Source: Solirubrum puertoriconensis
GTDB lineage: Bacteria; Bacteroidota; Bacteroidia; Cytophagales; Hymenobacteraceae
Length of the DNA stretch: 64,000 nt
Reading direction: 5' to 3'
Assembly: GCF_001483135.1 (NCBI RefSeq)
Contig: NZ_LNAL01000006.1
Coordinates: forward strand, 620,003-684,002
Positions 7,854 to 16,098 of this stretch are shown piece after piece (positions within the stretch are counted from its first letter, which is position 1; the number at the start of each line of letters is the position of its first letter). The position numbers and the translations under genes are program-made. The notes below the pieces were generated by a model, which searched no databases, had not been told where the DNA came from, and saw only the letters and a program-made list of their open reading frames with translations.

Positions 7854-9299
7854 ATGATAACTACCCGCATACCCTCCGTTCGCAACTATTTCCCCTACGA
7901 GCCCACCGAAGATCAATCGTATCTGTTTGGGCAGCTCGATGGTTTTCTGAAAGACCAACTGCCCGGCCGGAAGGTGTTTTTGCTGCGCGGCTACGCCGGT
8001 ACCGGCAAAACCACGGTGGTAAGCGCCTTGGTAAAGTGGCTCGATAAAATGGGCCGGAAGTACGTGCTGATGGCGCCCACGGGACGCGCGGCCAAGGTAA
8101 TGTCGCAGTACTCGGGGGTGCCGGCCAGCACCATTCACAAGCGCATTTACCGCAAATCGGGTGGTTCGGAGAGCATGGCTTTTGCGCGGCAGCCCAACCG
8201 CTCCGGCGAAACCATCTTTATCGTCGACGAAGCCTCGATGATTTCGAACGAGAAGTCGTTTGGCGAAAGTGCTTTGCTCGACGACCTGCTCGGCTACGTG
8301 TTCGAGAAAACCACTAACCGCCTGCTGCTCATTGGCGATACGGCCCAGCTGCCGCCGGTTGGCCAAAGCATTAGCCCGGCCCTCGACCCCGGCGTGCTGG
8401 CCAGCTCGTACCGCTGCCGCGTAGAGGCCGCCGAGCTGCGCCAGGTGATGCGCCAGGCCGAGTCGTCGGGTATCTTGATGAATGCCACCGTGCTGCGCGA
8501 AGAGCTGCGTGATGCGCAAGAAGCTACACCGGGCTCCGCCGAAGCCAACCCCAACATTCAATTCGTCACCAAAGGCTACCCCGACATTTACAAAATGGGC
8601 GGCGACAAGCTGGAGGACGGGTTGCGCTGGGCTTACCGGCACTACGGCCACGAGAATACCACCATTATCTGCCGCTCTAACAAAAACGCCAATCAGTATA
8701 ATCAACTGATTCGGCGCACCTTGTTTGATGCTGAAGATGAGATTGAAGCCGGTGACTACCTGATGGTGGTGCGCAACAACTACACTTGGCTGCCAGCCGA
8801 ATCGGAAGCGGGCTTTTTGGCCAACGGCGACTTTGTGGAGGTAACCAAAATTGTGCGCCGCATCGAAGAATTTGGTTGCCGCTTTGCCGACGCCCGCCTG
8901 CGCCTCGTCGACTACCCCGACGAGCCCGAGCTGGAGGCGCGCCTGCTGCTCGATACCCTACACACCGAAAGCCCCGCTTTCCCGGCCGACCGCTCTAAAG
9001 CGTTGTACGAAGCCGTAAGCGAGGACTACTCTCACCTAACTACCAAGAAGGAGAAAGCCGCCGCCATGCGCGCCGATCCGTACCTGAACGCCCTGCAGGT
9101 AAAGTTTGCCTACGCGCTTACCTGCCACAAGGCGCAGGGTGGCCAGTGGCCCGCTGTGTTCGTTGACCACGGTTTTCTGAAGGAAGACATGATCAACGCC
9201 GAGTTCACGCGTTGGCTCTATACGGCCGTTACACGTGCTTCCGAAAAGCTCTTCTTGCTGAATTTCAACGCCAAACTTGTTGACGGCGGCGCGGAATGA
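7854..9299 (+). CDS. RecD/Dda-like superfamily 1 DNA helicase
   Basis: A 481-residue ATP-dependent helicase. Walker A is GYAGTGKTT (46-54), motif Ia MAPTGRAAK, Walker B FIVDEASM, and motif III LIGDTAQLPPVG. A SH3-like insertion lies near residues 310-380, followed by the C-terminal UvrD_C_2-type motif ALTCHKAQGGQWPAVFVD and RWLYTAVTRASEKLF. Size and layout fit stand-alone RecD-like or Dda helicases of Bacteroidota, not a RecBCD subunit. It should translocate 5' to 3' on single-stranded DNA in repair or replication restart; this role is inferred. Confidence 0.9.
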   Translation: MITTRIPSVRNYFPYEPTEDQSYLFGQLDGFLKDQLPGRKVFLLRGYAGTGKTTVVSALVKWLDKMGRKYVLMAPTGRAAKVMSQYSGVPASTIHKRIYRKSGGSESMAFARQPNRSGETIFIVDEASMISNEKSFGESALLDDLLGYVFEKTTNRLLLIGDTAQLPPVGQSISPALDPGVLASSYRCRVEAAELRQVMRQAESSGILMNATVLREELRDAQEATPGSAEANPNIQFVTKGYPDIYKMGGDKLEDGLRWAYRHYGHENTTIICRSNKNANQYNQLIRRTLFDAEDEIEAGDYLMVVRNNYTWLPAESEAGFLANGDFVEVTKIVRRIEEFGCRFADARLRLVDYPDEPELEARLLLDTLHTESPAFPADRSKALYEAVSEDYSHLTTKKEKAAAMRADPYLNALQVKFAYALTCHKAQGGQWPAVFVDHGFLKEDMINAEFTRWLYTAVTRASEKLFLLNFNAKLVDGGAE

Positions 9300-9342
9300 A
9301 TCGGGCAGAGGCGGTGTTGCGGTAGCAACTTGAAGCTGCCGC

Positions 9343-9618
9343 ATGAAGCTTGTCTGCGCCCTAGGTATTGGTTGTTGGTTGTGGCTGGGCAGCGCCCAGT
9401 TGGCAAAGGCGCAGGTGCTGCCCGCTAAGCCGCAGCGCCGGTCCACGCCGCCCACCGATGCCAGTAGCAACAGGCCCTCGGTGTGGCGCAACCAAACTGC
9501 CCCCGAAGCCCGACAGCAGCTGCCGCTTTCGAAGCAGGATAAGCAAGCCTACGAAAACTGCCCCGACCCCAAACGGTACTCCCGCAAACACCGTCGCCGA
9601 ATGGTACGCATCTGGTAG
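9343..9618 (+). CDS. Small secreted basic protein, unknown
   Basis: A 91-residue ORF with a clear signal peptide (MKLVCALGIGCWLWLGSAQL, cleavage near AKAQ) and a proline/glutamine/arginine-rich mature part ending RYSRKHRRRMVRIW. It has one Cys in the mature region (ENCPDPKRY). There is no known domain. It lies between the helicase and the DUF1573 gene on the same strand. A real gene is likely because the signal peptide and codon use are good, but expression is unproven. Confidence 0.65.
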   Translation: MKLVCALGIGCWLWLGSAQLAKAQVLPAKPQRRSTPPTDASSNRPSVWRNQTAPEARQQLPLSKQDKQAYENCPDPKRYSRKHRRRMVRIW

Positions 9619-9717
9619 CTTTGTTCATCGCGGCTTCACGCAATTGGTCCGATTGTTGGCAAGCGGCGCGAAAGGCATAAATTGAATTACTCTCCAACTC
9701 TAACAGTCACCCGCACC

Positions 9718-10230
9718 ATGAAAAAGGCACTTGTACTGGCGCTGTCGCTCTCGTTGGCCGGCTTCGCCGCTCAGGCTCAAACCCCCGCGGCTCCCGCACA
9801 AGCCGCTACTGCCAAGGCCAATGGCCCCGCCATCAGCTTTACCGAGATGAAGTATGATTTCGGCAAAATCAAGCAGGGCGACGTGGTAGAGCACACGTTC
9901 AAGTTCAAGAACACGGGTACTGCTCCGCTGGTAATCTCGAACATCGGCACCAGCTGCGGCTGCACCACGCCCGACTGGACGAAGGACCCCATTATGCCGG
10001 GCAAAACCGGCAGCATTACGGCCAAGTTTAACTCGGCCGGCAAGCTGGGCATGCAAAACAAAGTCCTCACCATCGAGTCGAACGCCGCCGGTGGCAGCAC
10101 CATGGTTTCGCTGGTAGGCGAGATCCTCGACCCGGCTGCCGCTCCGGCTCCAGCAGAGGCCAGCGTTGAGGCTAAAACCAAAACCAAGGAAACCGAGACC
10201 AAAACCAAGGTAAAGGCCAAGAAGTCGTAA
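9718..10230 (+). CDS. DUF1573 domain secreted protein
   Basis: A 170-residue protein with signal peptide MKKALVLALSLSLAGFAAQA. A DUF1573 domain covers about residues 38-135 with the typical FGKIKQGDVVEHTFKFKNTG, a cysteine turn SCGCTTPDW and PGKTGSITAKFN. The fold is immunoglobulin/ASH-like, and the protein should be periplasmic or surface exposed. The tail after residue 140 is an Ala/Pro linker followed by an alternating Lys-Thr/Glu stretch (KTKTKETETKTKVKAKKS), probably disordered. The start was set at MKK, dropping 12 upstream in-frame codons. Function is unknown. Confidence 0.88.
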   Translation: MKKALVLALSLSLAGFAAQAQTPAAPAQAATAKANGPAISFTEMKYDFGKIKQGDVVEHTFKFKNTGTAPLVISNIGTSCGCTTPDWTKDPIMPGKTGSITAKFNSAGKLGMQNKVLTIESNAAGGSTMVSLVGEILDPAAAPAPAEASVEAKTKTKETETKTKVKAKKS

Positions 10231-10250
10231 TTACGGCTTAGCTGATAAAG

Positions 10251-10286
10251 CAAAGGCCCGGTTGGCAGCTGCCAACCGGGCCTTTG
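10251..10286. terminator. Bidirectional terminator, 36-bp perfect palindrome
   Basis: The arms 10251-10268 and 10269-10286 are exact complements (core ggcccggttggcag). It lies between convergent DUF1573 and DUF423 genes. Confidence 0.88.
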
Positions 10287-10308
10287 TGTTGTTGTGCGTT
10301 GCGGCTAC

Positions 10309-10689
10309 CTAGGCGAGGCGCATGGCTGCCACGGCCAGCATCACCCACCCGATGATAAACAGCACCCCGCCAATAGGCGTAATGGCGCCCAGCCAGCGCA
10401 GGCCCGTGAAGCACAGCAGGTACAACGAGCCGCTGAAGATGATGATGCCGGCGAGCCACAACCAGGCCACCGTGCCCAGGCTTACCGCATCGGGGCGTAC
10501 CAGGCGCAGTACACCTAGGGCCATGAGGGCAAGGGTATGGTAAAACTGATAGCGCACCGCGGTTTCGAAAGTCTCGAGCCGGCCGGTAGCCTCGAGGTGA
10601 GCCTTGAAGGCGTGGGCCCCAAAAGCCCCCAGCGAAACACCTAGGGCACCCAGAATGGCAGCGGTAATAATGATGAGGCGAGCAGTCAT
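10309..10689 (-). CDS. DUF423 (YgdD/TMEM256-like) membrane protein
   Basis: A 126-residue inner-membrane protein with four predicted helices. The conserved start region is ALGVSLGAFGAHAFKAHLE, followed by FETAVRYQFYHTLALMALG, both hallmarks of DUF423. The start was set at MTARLIIITA, eight codons after the longest ORF start. The stop TAG is inside CCTAGG at 10308-10313. Function is unknown across the family. It has its own promoter-like element upstream. Confidence 0.9.
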   Translation of the reverse strand: MTARLIIITAAILGALGVSLGAFGAHAFKAHLEATGRLETFETAVRYQFYHTLALMALGVLRLVRPDAVSLGTVAWLWLAGIIIFSGSLYLLCFTGLRWLGAITPIGGVLFIIGWVMLAVAAMRLA

Positions 10690-10729
10690 GCAGCGGAAGT
10701 AAAAGCTGAGCAAACGGTGGGGAGCATTG

Positions 10730-10762
10730 CAAAGGTAAGCGGCTTTTGGTGGGCACGGCCAA
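10730..10762 (-). promoter_or_regulatory. Promoter TTG-N22-TACCTTTG for the DUF423 gene
   Basis: On the minus strand a TTG (10762-10760) is followed after 22 nt by an exact -7 element (10737-10730), about 40 bp before the ATG at 10689. Confidence 0.6.
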
Positions 10763-10787
10763 AAGCCATGCCACAGCCGAGGTGCTC

Positions 10788-11465
10788 CTAGGCTGGGTAG
10801 GCGCGGCTGCCGAAGATGGCGCTGCCCACTCTGATGAGCGTGCTACCCTCCTCAATGGCCAAGCGAAAGTCACCGCTCATACCCATCGATATTTCGCTGA
10901 ACTCCTGGTTGTTATTGAAGAACTCGGCTTTCAGCCGTTCGAAGTAGCCGCGCAGCGTACCGAACTCTTGGCGCAGCTTGCTTTCGTCGTCGGTGTTAGT
11001 GGCGATGCCCATTACGCCAGCAATGCGCACGTGCTGCAGTTGTTGCACCGCCGCATCACGCAGCATGGTTTCGGCCTCTTCCCACGACAACCCGAACTTG
11101 GTTTCTTCGTCGGCGATGTGGAACTGCAGCAGCACGCGTATTTGGCGCTGATGCTTGGCCGCTTGGCGCTCCACTTCGAGCAGCAGCTTCAGGCTATCAA
11201 TGCTCTGAATGGTGTGCACAAACGGGGCGATGTACTTTACCTTGTTGGTTTGGAGGTGCCCGATGAGGTGCCACTCGATATCGGCGGGTAGCTCGGGCTG
11301 CTTGGCCGTGAGCTCCTGCACGCGGTTTTCGCCGAACAGCCGCTGCCCCGCGTCGTAGGCCTCTTGAATTAGCTCGACGGGGTGCGTTTTGGACACGGCA
11401 ACCAAGCGGCACCGGGTACCGGCCAACTCCTGCTGGAAAGCACGAATGTTATCTGCTATCGACAT
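10788..11465 (-). CDS. yggS: YggS/PROSC-type PLP homeostasis protein
   Basis: A 225-residue PLP-binding protein with the alanine-racemase-like barrel only. The PLP lysine is K26 in LVAVSKTHP. WHLIGHLQTNK (about 65-75), FGLSWEEAE and the C-terminal SMGMSGDFRLAIEEGSTLIR phosphate-binding motif are all present. It buffers free pyridoxal phosphate and affects amino-acid pools; no enzyme activity is expected. The start codon is 6 nt from an exact TACCTTTG element, so the mRNA may be leaderless. The stop TAG lies inside CCTAGG (10787-10792). Confidence 0.94.
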   Translation of the reverse strand: MSIADNIRAFQQELAGTRCRLVAVSKTHPVELIQEAYDAGQRLFGENRVQELTAKQPELPADIEWHLIGHLQTNKVKYIAPFVHTIQSIDSLKLLLEVERQAAKHQRQIRVLLQFHIADEETKFGLSWEEAETMLRDAAVQQLQHVRIAGVMGIATNTDDESKLRQEFGTLRGYFERLKAEFFNNNQEFSEISMGMSGDFRLAIEEGSTLIRVGSAIFGSRAYPA

Positions 11466-11470
11466 GGCGG

Positions 11471-11478
11471 CAAAGGTA
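11471..11478 (-). promoter_or_regulatory. -7 element TACCTTTG directly upstream of yggS
   Basis: An exact match on the minus strand, ending 6 nt before the ATG at 11465. No -33 TTG is evident. Confidence 0.55.
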
Positions 11479-11511
11479 GCGGCTGGCAGCGTGCCGCACC
11501 TTATGCGGCAC

Positions 11512-12561
11512 TTAGTCCTCCATGGCGCTTACCATAAAGGTATTTTTCAGCCCAAGCCACAGCAGCCACAAGCCAAGGCACCAATACAGGTAAAAGCGGT
11601 AGTAATCGTGGGTGTTGCGGTAGCGCGTCAGCTTTACCTCGGTTTTCTCGAGCTGATCAATCTGGGCAAATACGCGCTGCAAGGCCGAGTTATCGGTGGC
11701 CCGGAAGAACTGGCCCGCGCCGGCTTCGGCAATCTGGCGCATGGTGGTTTCGTCGAGGCGGGTTTCCACAAACCTAGGGCGGCCTTGTTCGTCGCGGCCG
11801 TAGGGCACGGTGCCGTCCTTGCCCAAGCCGATGGTGTAAAGCTTCAGCCCGAAGGCATGGGCGAGCTGCGCGGCCGTTAGCGGGTCGAGCGAGCCAGCGG
11901 TGTTTTCGCCATCGGAGAGGAGGATGCACACCCGCGAGCGGCCCGGCGAGTTGCGCAGGCGATTGGTGGCAACACCTAGGGCGGTGCCAATGGCCGTGCC
12001 GTCGGTAGGGATGAGCCCTAGGCGCAGGCCTTTGAGTTCTTCGGTGAGCAGCTCATAATCGGTGGTGAGAGGCAGTACCGAGTAGGCGTCGCCGGCAAAT
12101 GCTACTACGCCGATACGGTCGCCGCGGCGGCCGCGCACGAACGCCTGCGCCATGCGCTTGGCCGCTCCCAAGCGGTTGGGCTGAAAGTCTTGCAGCTCCA
12201 TGGAGGCCGACACGTCGACGGCCAGCACGATATCAATGCCGCGGCCCGATTGCTCCACGCGCTCGTCGGTGCGTTGGGGACGGGCCAGGGCCAGCAAGCC
12301 CATCATCAGGCTGAGCGCCAGCACAAAATCGGGCACAAAACGCAGCAACGAGCTCCAATGGCTGCGGGCCTGACCGCGCACAAAGGCTACGCCCAGCTTG
12401 CGGCGGCGGCGCTGGGCCAACGCTTCGCGCAGCAAAAACAGCAGCGGTACGGCGGCCAGCAGCAACAGCACCCGGGGGTGCGCCCAAGTGTAGCTGGTAA
12501 GGGTGGAGTAGCGGAGCCCATCGAACGCCGGTACTACTACTTGCTGCCAAAACTGCTCCAT
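11512..12561 (-). CDS. BatA-like vWA-domain membrane protein
   Basis: A 349-residue protein: an N-terminal helix near 30-46 (BatA N-terminal domain), a second at 76-95, a von Willebrand A domain at about 108-300, and a C-terminal helix at 323-342. The metal-ion-dependent adhesion site is intact (DVSAS at 116-120, then Thr in TDGTAIGTAL and LLSDGENTAG). Bat (Bacteroides aerotolerance) proteins are inner-membrane complexes acting with a MoxR ATPase and DUF58. It is the third gene of a DUF58 / linker-protein / BatA run. No BatB-E follows; yggS comes next. Confidence 0.88.
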   Translation of the reverse strand: MEQFWQQVVVPAFDGLRYSTLTSYTWAHPRVLLLLAAVPLLFLLREALAQRRRRKLGVAFVRGQARSHWSSLLRFVPDFVLALSLMMGLLALARPQRTDERVEQSGRGIDIVLAVDVSASMELQDFQPNRLGAAKRMAQAFVRGRRGDRIGVVAFAGDAYSVLPLTTDYELLTEELKGLRLGLIPTDGTAIGTALGVATNRLRNSPGRSRVCILLSDGENTAGSLDPLTAAQLAHAFGLKLYTIGLGKDGTVPYGRDEQGRPRFVETRLDETTMRQIAEAGAGQFFRATDNSALQRVFAQIDQLEKTEVKLTRYRNTHDYYRFYLYWCLGLWLLWLGLKNTFMVSAMED

Positions 12562-12641
12562 GCAGGTCGAAAGTTAAGCAGAAGCATTGGGAGGGCCGAT
12601 CATGAGCCTAGGTGCAGTAGCATGCATTGGGGCGAGACAAG

Positions 12642-13622
12642 CTACTTGCTGGCGGCTTGGCGGCGCAGCGACGCGGTGCGTACCAACTTGTAGCGGCGGT
12701 CGGCAAAGCGGCGGAGCAGCTCCAGGGCATGGTCGGTTTGCTCGGCGGCTTCGTCGGGCAATTGGTTGCCGTAAATCATGCGGTCGGAGAGACGCAGGGC
12801 CGTGGCTACGTCGGAGTCGCCCTGGTAATGAGCTACAATCTCGCGGGTGGTTAAGGTATTCAGCGAGTTGCCCTCGAGGCGGGCCAGGTAGTTCTTCCAG
12901 AGCGTGATGGAGCGTTCCATGTTGGCGAGCGAGCGGCTCAGCTGAAAACGCTCGAAGTGGCGGGCGTACTGTGCCATAAAGTACACGTGGTTGCGGGCCA
13001 TGCGGTAGCGCCGGTAACGCTGACGCAGGTTGCGCCCAAACGTCCACCAGATTACTCCCGCCGCCGCCAGCAATGCCAGCGCACCGGCAATCCAGTACGG
13101 GTAGTTGAACAGCGGCTCCACGGGCAACGGGCGCAAATCCTGGCGCAACGGGGGCAAGTCGGCGCCGGGGGCCACGGTGGGGGCCGTGCGCACCAACTGA
13201 ACGGCCGCAGGCGCGGCATACAAAAGCACGGTGTCGCGGCCGCGCAGCACCGTTACGGGCACTTGCAGCTGTTGTACCGAGTCGAGGGAGAACGTGCGCA
13301 AGGTGTAGCGGCACCGATCGAGGCTGATGCCATTAGTGGTGCGCGTAGGCCAGTACTCGCGCCGCACATACTCAAACGGTTTGAACTCGGCGGTGGAGTC
13401 GGGAAAAACCACATTGAGAGCAGGTTCGTGCCGGAACGTCAGCTCAAACTCCACCAACTCGCCAACCCGCACCGAGGGGCGCAAAAAACGGCCTTTCGGC
13501 AGCGAGTCGGGCACGGCTGCGGGTTGAGTGGCAGGTGCCTGCCTTGGGGCTTGGGCACTAGCACCTAGGGCGCCGAGCAGCAACACCAGCAGCCACAGCC
13601 AACAGAGTAAGCGAAGCTGCAT
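12642..13622 (-). CDS. Bat-operon membrane protein with signal peptide (between DUF58 and BatA)
   Basis: A 326-residue protein starting MQLRLLCWLWLLVLLLGALG (signal peptide). A periplasmic beta-rich part covers about 45-165 (VRVGELVEFELTF resembles BatD/oxygen-tolerance domains), a membrane helix lies near 192-212, and a helical cytoplasmic tail with many Arg/Tyr follows. Its ATG overlaps the DUF58 stop (TAATG, 13620-13624), so translation is coupled. Position and layout match the conserved linker gene of Bacteroidota bat operons. The exact role is unknown. Confidence 0.78.
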   Translation of the reverse strand: MQLRLLCWLWLLVLLLGALGASAQAPRQAPATQPAAVPDSLPKGRFLRPSVRVGELVEFELTFRHEPALNVVFPDSTAEFKPFEYVRREYWPTRTTNGISLDRCRYTLRTFSLDSVQQLQVPVTVLRGRDTVLLYAAPAAVQLVRTAPTVAPGADLPPLRQDLRPLPVEPLFNYPYWIAGALALLAAAGVIWWTFGRNLRQRYRRYRMARNHVYFMAQYARHFERFQLSRSLANMERSITLWKNYLARLEGNSLNTLTTREIVAHYQGDSDVATALRLSDRMIYGNQLPDEAAEQTDHALELLRRFADRRYKLVRTASLRRQAASK

Positions 13623-14545
13623 TAGGTAGTAGCCGATGACTGGGGTTGGGCACCGCGGCGGTTGCGCAGGCGAAACAGGTTGAGAAGCTGGGGCACGTAA
13701 TCGACATCGGTGGCGATGCTGAGAAACGACGTGCGGTGGCGGCGGCAAATCTGGCCGATTTGCTCGCGGTTTTGCTCGTAAGTGGCACGGTAGCGCGCCC
13801 GCCATGCCTTGGAGGAGGTATTTACCCACACAGTGCGGCCGGTTTCTTCGTCGCGGAGCGGCACAATACCCAGGGGCGGAAATTCCTTTTCGCGCCGATC
13901 AAGCAGCTGCACCACAATCAGGTCGTGCTTGCGGGCCAGCATGGTTAGCTCCCGTTCGTACTCGGTATCGATGAAGTCGGAGAGGAGCAGCACCAGGCTG
14001 CGGCGCTTCAGCAAACCTAAGGCCTGCCGGATGCCCGCGGCCACGTTGGTGCCGGGGCTTTGCGGCGCCAGTGAGAAAACCGATTTGATAAGCGCGTAGG
14101 CGTGGCGCAGGCCTTTGCCGGGCGGCAGGTACAACTCCTTCTGATCAGAAAAAGCCAACACGCCTAGCTGTGCATCTTGGCGCGCCGCCGAAAGGGCCAG
14201 AATACCGCAGATTTCGCGGGCTACATCGAGCTTGCGGCGGCCCTCGGCCCCCACGCGCTGCGAGCGGCTTACATCGAGCAGCAGCAGCACCGATTGCTCG
14301 CGCTCCTCTTTGTAAGTTTTCACGAAAGTGCCGTGCCCTTTGGCCGATACCGCCCAGTCGATGGCGCGTACCTCGTCGCCGTACTGGTACAGGCGCACCT
14401 CGTCGAACTCCAGCCCGGTGCCTTTAAACACCGAGTGAAAATCGCCCTGCAGCTGGGCATCCACCACCTTGCGAATGCGGATTTCGAGCTGGCGCAGGCG
14501 CCGTAAAATGCTTTGCAGGGAGTTGTCGGGGGTGGGCTGACTCAT
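13622..14545 (-). CDS. DUF58 domain protein
   Basis: A 307-residue cytoplasmic protein. The N-terminal half carries FKGTGLEFDEVRLYQYGDEV and RAIDWAVSAKGHGTFVKTYK, the DUF58 signature. The C-terminal half is vWA-like with DVSRSQ at about 92-97 and LLLSDFIDTEYE. It is the first gene of the bat-like operon (DUF58, linker protein, BatA). In most genomes a MoxR ATPase gene precedes DUF58, but here the upstream neighbour is a divergent lipoprotein gene, so MoxR must be elsewhere or absent. Confidence 0.9.
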   Translation of the reverse strand: MSQPTPDNSLQSILRRLRQLEIRIRKVVDAQLQGDFHSVFKGTGLEFDEVRLYQYGDEVRAIDWAVSAKGHGTFVKTYKEEREQSVLLLLDVSRSQRVGAEGRRKLDVAREICGILALSAARQDAQLGVLAFSDQKELYLPPGKGLRHAYALIKSVFSLAPQSPGTNVAAGIRQALGLLKRRSLVLLLSDFIDTEYERELTMLARKHDLIVVQLLDRREKEFPPLGIVPLRDEETGRTVWVNTSSKAWRARYRATYEQNREQIGQICRRHRTSFLSIATDVDYVPQLLNLFRLRNRRGAQPQSSATT

Positions 14546-14583
14546 GAGCGGTGGCTAAAATAACGCGTTGGAACCGCAGCTGT

Positions 14584-14591
14584 TATTTTTG
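14584..14591 (+). promoter_or_regulatory. -7 element TATTTTTG directly upstream of the DUF4296 gene
   Basis: Matches TAnnTTTG and ends 5 nt before the GTG start at 14596, suggesting a leaderless transcript. The nearest TTG is only 13 nt upstream, so the -33 part is weak. Confidence 0.5.
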
Positions 14592-14595
14592 TGCC

Positions 14596-14955
14596 GTGAA
14601 GCATCCTCTGATTGTATTCGTTTTGCTGCTGAACACGCTGCTGTTCAGCCAGTGCGACCGGCCCGAAGAGCCCGTGCGCCCCGCCCAGTTGTTGCCCCGC
14701 GACAAGATGGTGCGCGTACTCGTGGATTTGCACCTTACCGAAGCCCGGGTAGAAAACGCGGGTACTTCCCCCGATTCGGCCCGGGCCCTGTTCAACCGCG
14801 AGTCAAAGGCTTTGTACCAGCGGCACAACACCAGCGAAACATTGTTTCGGCAAAGCATGCAGTACTACGCTATCCACGGCAAGGACTTGGAGGAGATTTA
14901 TGGCGTAGTGATTGACAGCATTAATGCCCGCGAGGTGAAGCTGCCGCGGCAGTAG
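14596..14955 (+). CDS. DUF4296 lipoprotein
   Basis: A 119-residue lipoprotein read from GTG (the longest ORF starts at 14551). The signal KHPLIVFVLLLNTLLFSQ is followed by the lipid-attachment Cys20 (LFSQC). The mature part has the DUF4296 pattern: MVRVLVDLHLTEARV, a helical linker, and FRQSMQYYAIHGKDLEEIYG. The family is confined to Bacteroidota and has no known function. The start is supported by the -7 element 5 nt upstream, which would lie inside the longer ORF. Divergent from the DUF58 operon. Confidence 0.85.
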   Translation: MKHPLIVFVLLLNTLLFSQCDRPEEPVRPAQLLPRDKMVRVLVDLHLTEARVENAGTSPDSARALFNRESKALYQRHNTSETLFRQSMQYYAIHGKDLEEIYGVVIDSINAREVKLPRQ

Positions 14956-14974
14956 CACCTTCAGCAGTGCATTT

Positions 14975-15004
14975 GTAGCGCGGCGTAGCCAAAGTCCGCG
15001 CTAC
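14975..15004. repeat. REP-like inverted repeat (GTAGCGCGG / CCGCGCTAC)
   Basis: Nine-base arms 14975-14983 and 14996-15004 around a 12-nt centre, between convergent genes. The outer arm sequence is shared with the REP pair at 1981-2078. It may also act as a transcription terminator. Confidence 0.65.
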
Positions 15005-15015
15005 TGCCTTAGGTG

Positions 15016-15369
15016 CTAAGCCAAGCGGTTGCCGTTGGGCACAGGGCCGGCCAGCGAAGCCAGCACAATATGGCCCTCGGCATCGGGGGCGCCGGTTACC
15101 AGTACCTCGGAGCGAAATGGGCCTATCTGCTTTGCTGGGAAGTTGACCACGCACAGCACTTGACGGCCCACCAACGTTTCGGGCGTGTAATGCCTGGTGA
15201 TCTGGGCGCTCGATTTTTTCAAGCCTACCTCGGGGCCTAGGTCGATGAGCAGCTGATAAGCCGGCTTGCGCGCTTCGGGAAAGGGGCGGGCTTCCACAAT
15301 GGTGCCCACACGAACGTCGATGCGCTCGAAGTCGGACCAAGTAATTACAGGAGATTGTTCGGCTGACAT
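15016..15369 (-). CDS. csaA: CsaA-type tRNA-binding protein
   Basis: A 117-residue protein consisting of one OB-fold tRNA-binding domain (EMAP-II/Arc1p type): FERIDVRVGTIVEARPFPEA, QITRHYTPETLVGRQVLCVV, NFPAKQIGPFRSEVLVTGA. It matches Bacillus CsaA in length and motif order. The protein binds tRNA as a dimer and was described as a chaperone linked to secretion; the role in this organism is inferred. A near -7 element (TACCTTG) ends 6 nt before the ATG. Confidence 0.92.
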   Translation of the reverse strand: MSAEQSPVITWSDFERIDVRVGTIVEARPFPEARKPAYQLLIDLGPEVGLKKSSAQITRHYTPETLVGRQVLCVVNFPAKQIGPFRSEVLVTGAPDAEGHIVLASLAGPVPNGNRLA

Positions 15370-15396
15370 GGCCGCAAGGTACGCGGTGCGGTTGGT

Positions 15397-15419
15397 AGCG
15401 CAGAACGGATTTCTGCGCT
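15397..15419 (-). terminator. Short hairpin after the DUF922 gene
   Basis: Arms agcgcagaa (15397-15405) and ttctgcgct (15411-15419), 9 bp with a 5-nt loop. There is no T tract, so the call is tentative. Confidence 0.45.
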
Positions 15420-15426
15420 GCAGCTG

Positions 15427-16059
15427 CTAATAACCGGTATTTTGGGCTGTAGCCTCGGGCGCAGCAAAGGCCTGCAGTTGCGTGAGGCGCTGTTGTACCT
15501 GCTCGTGCCAGGCTTTTTGCTTCACCAGGTTCAGGCCGTGGTTGGTTTCAACGTCGTAGCGTTGCTGCTCGCGCTGCCAGGCCGTAATGGCTACCTTCAT
15601 CAGGTTGTTGAATGCCGGCTGTAGCCGCTCACAATCGAATTTGATGGTTTGCAGGCGTTGGCGCAGCATGCGGGCGTGCACCTCCGTGAGGTCGAAGTGT
15701 ACTTGCTCGTGGTGGAGCAGCGCGGCCGAAGCGGTTTGCGGCGCCTTCACCCACGATTCGGTAGGCGTGAAGGTGGCCTGCACGTTGGCCGAGAAAACGT
15801 AGTCTTTGCAGCCAATTTGCGCGCCGATGTTGGCCGTGGTGAGGGCGTGCAACGGGTCGGCGGTGTTGGGGCGGGCTTTAAAATCGGCCCAGGTAAGCGG
15901 GCGTTTGGCCGACCAAGCCAGCAGCTCGGGCTTTGCTTGGGCGGCGGGCTGTTGCTGCTGCACCGCGGGTTTGGGAGCTACCTGCTGCTGGGCAGGTGCG
16001 GTAAACGGAAGCGCCAAAAAAGAACGCAGAAGCAGCGGAAAGAGCAGCAGATCAAGCAT
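15427..16059 (-). CDS. DUF922 secreted zinc-protease-like protein
   Basis: A 210-residue protein with an N-terminal signal segment (residues 1-23), a glutamine/proline-rich linker (24-45), then a DUF922 domain. The motif LLHHEQVHFDLTEVHAR contains HEQVH at 117-121, a HExxH zinc-binding variant usual in this family, so it may be a metallopeptidase of the periplasm or surface. PLTWADFKARP (about 54-64) is the typical domain start. No partner is evident. The start follows the longest ORF. Confidence 0.82.
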   Translation of the reverse strand: MLDLLLFPLLLRSFLALPFTAPAQQQVAPKPAVQQQQPAAQAKPELLAWSAKRPLTWADFKARPNTADPLHALTTANIGAQIGCKDYVFSANVQATFTPTESWVKAPQTASAALLHHEQVHFDLTEVHARMLRQRLQTIKFDCERLQPAFNNLMKVAITAWQREQQRYDVETNHGLNLVKQKAWHEQVQQRLTQLQAFAAPEATAQNTGY

Positions 16060-16098
16060 AAATCGAAACCTAGAAAAGCGAAGCTACGTACTGCCGCG

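Noticed and set aside
7845-8705. 286-residue ORF on the minus strand, inside the helicase gene
   Set aside because: Lies wholly antisense to a clear helicase with all motifs; composition is that of a shadow frame.
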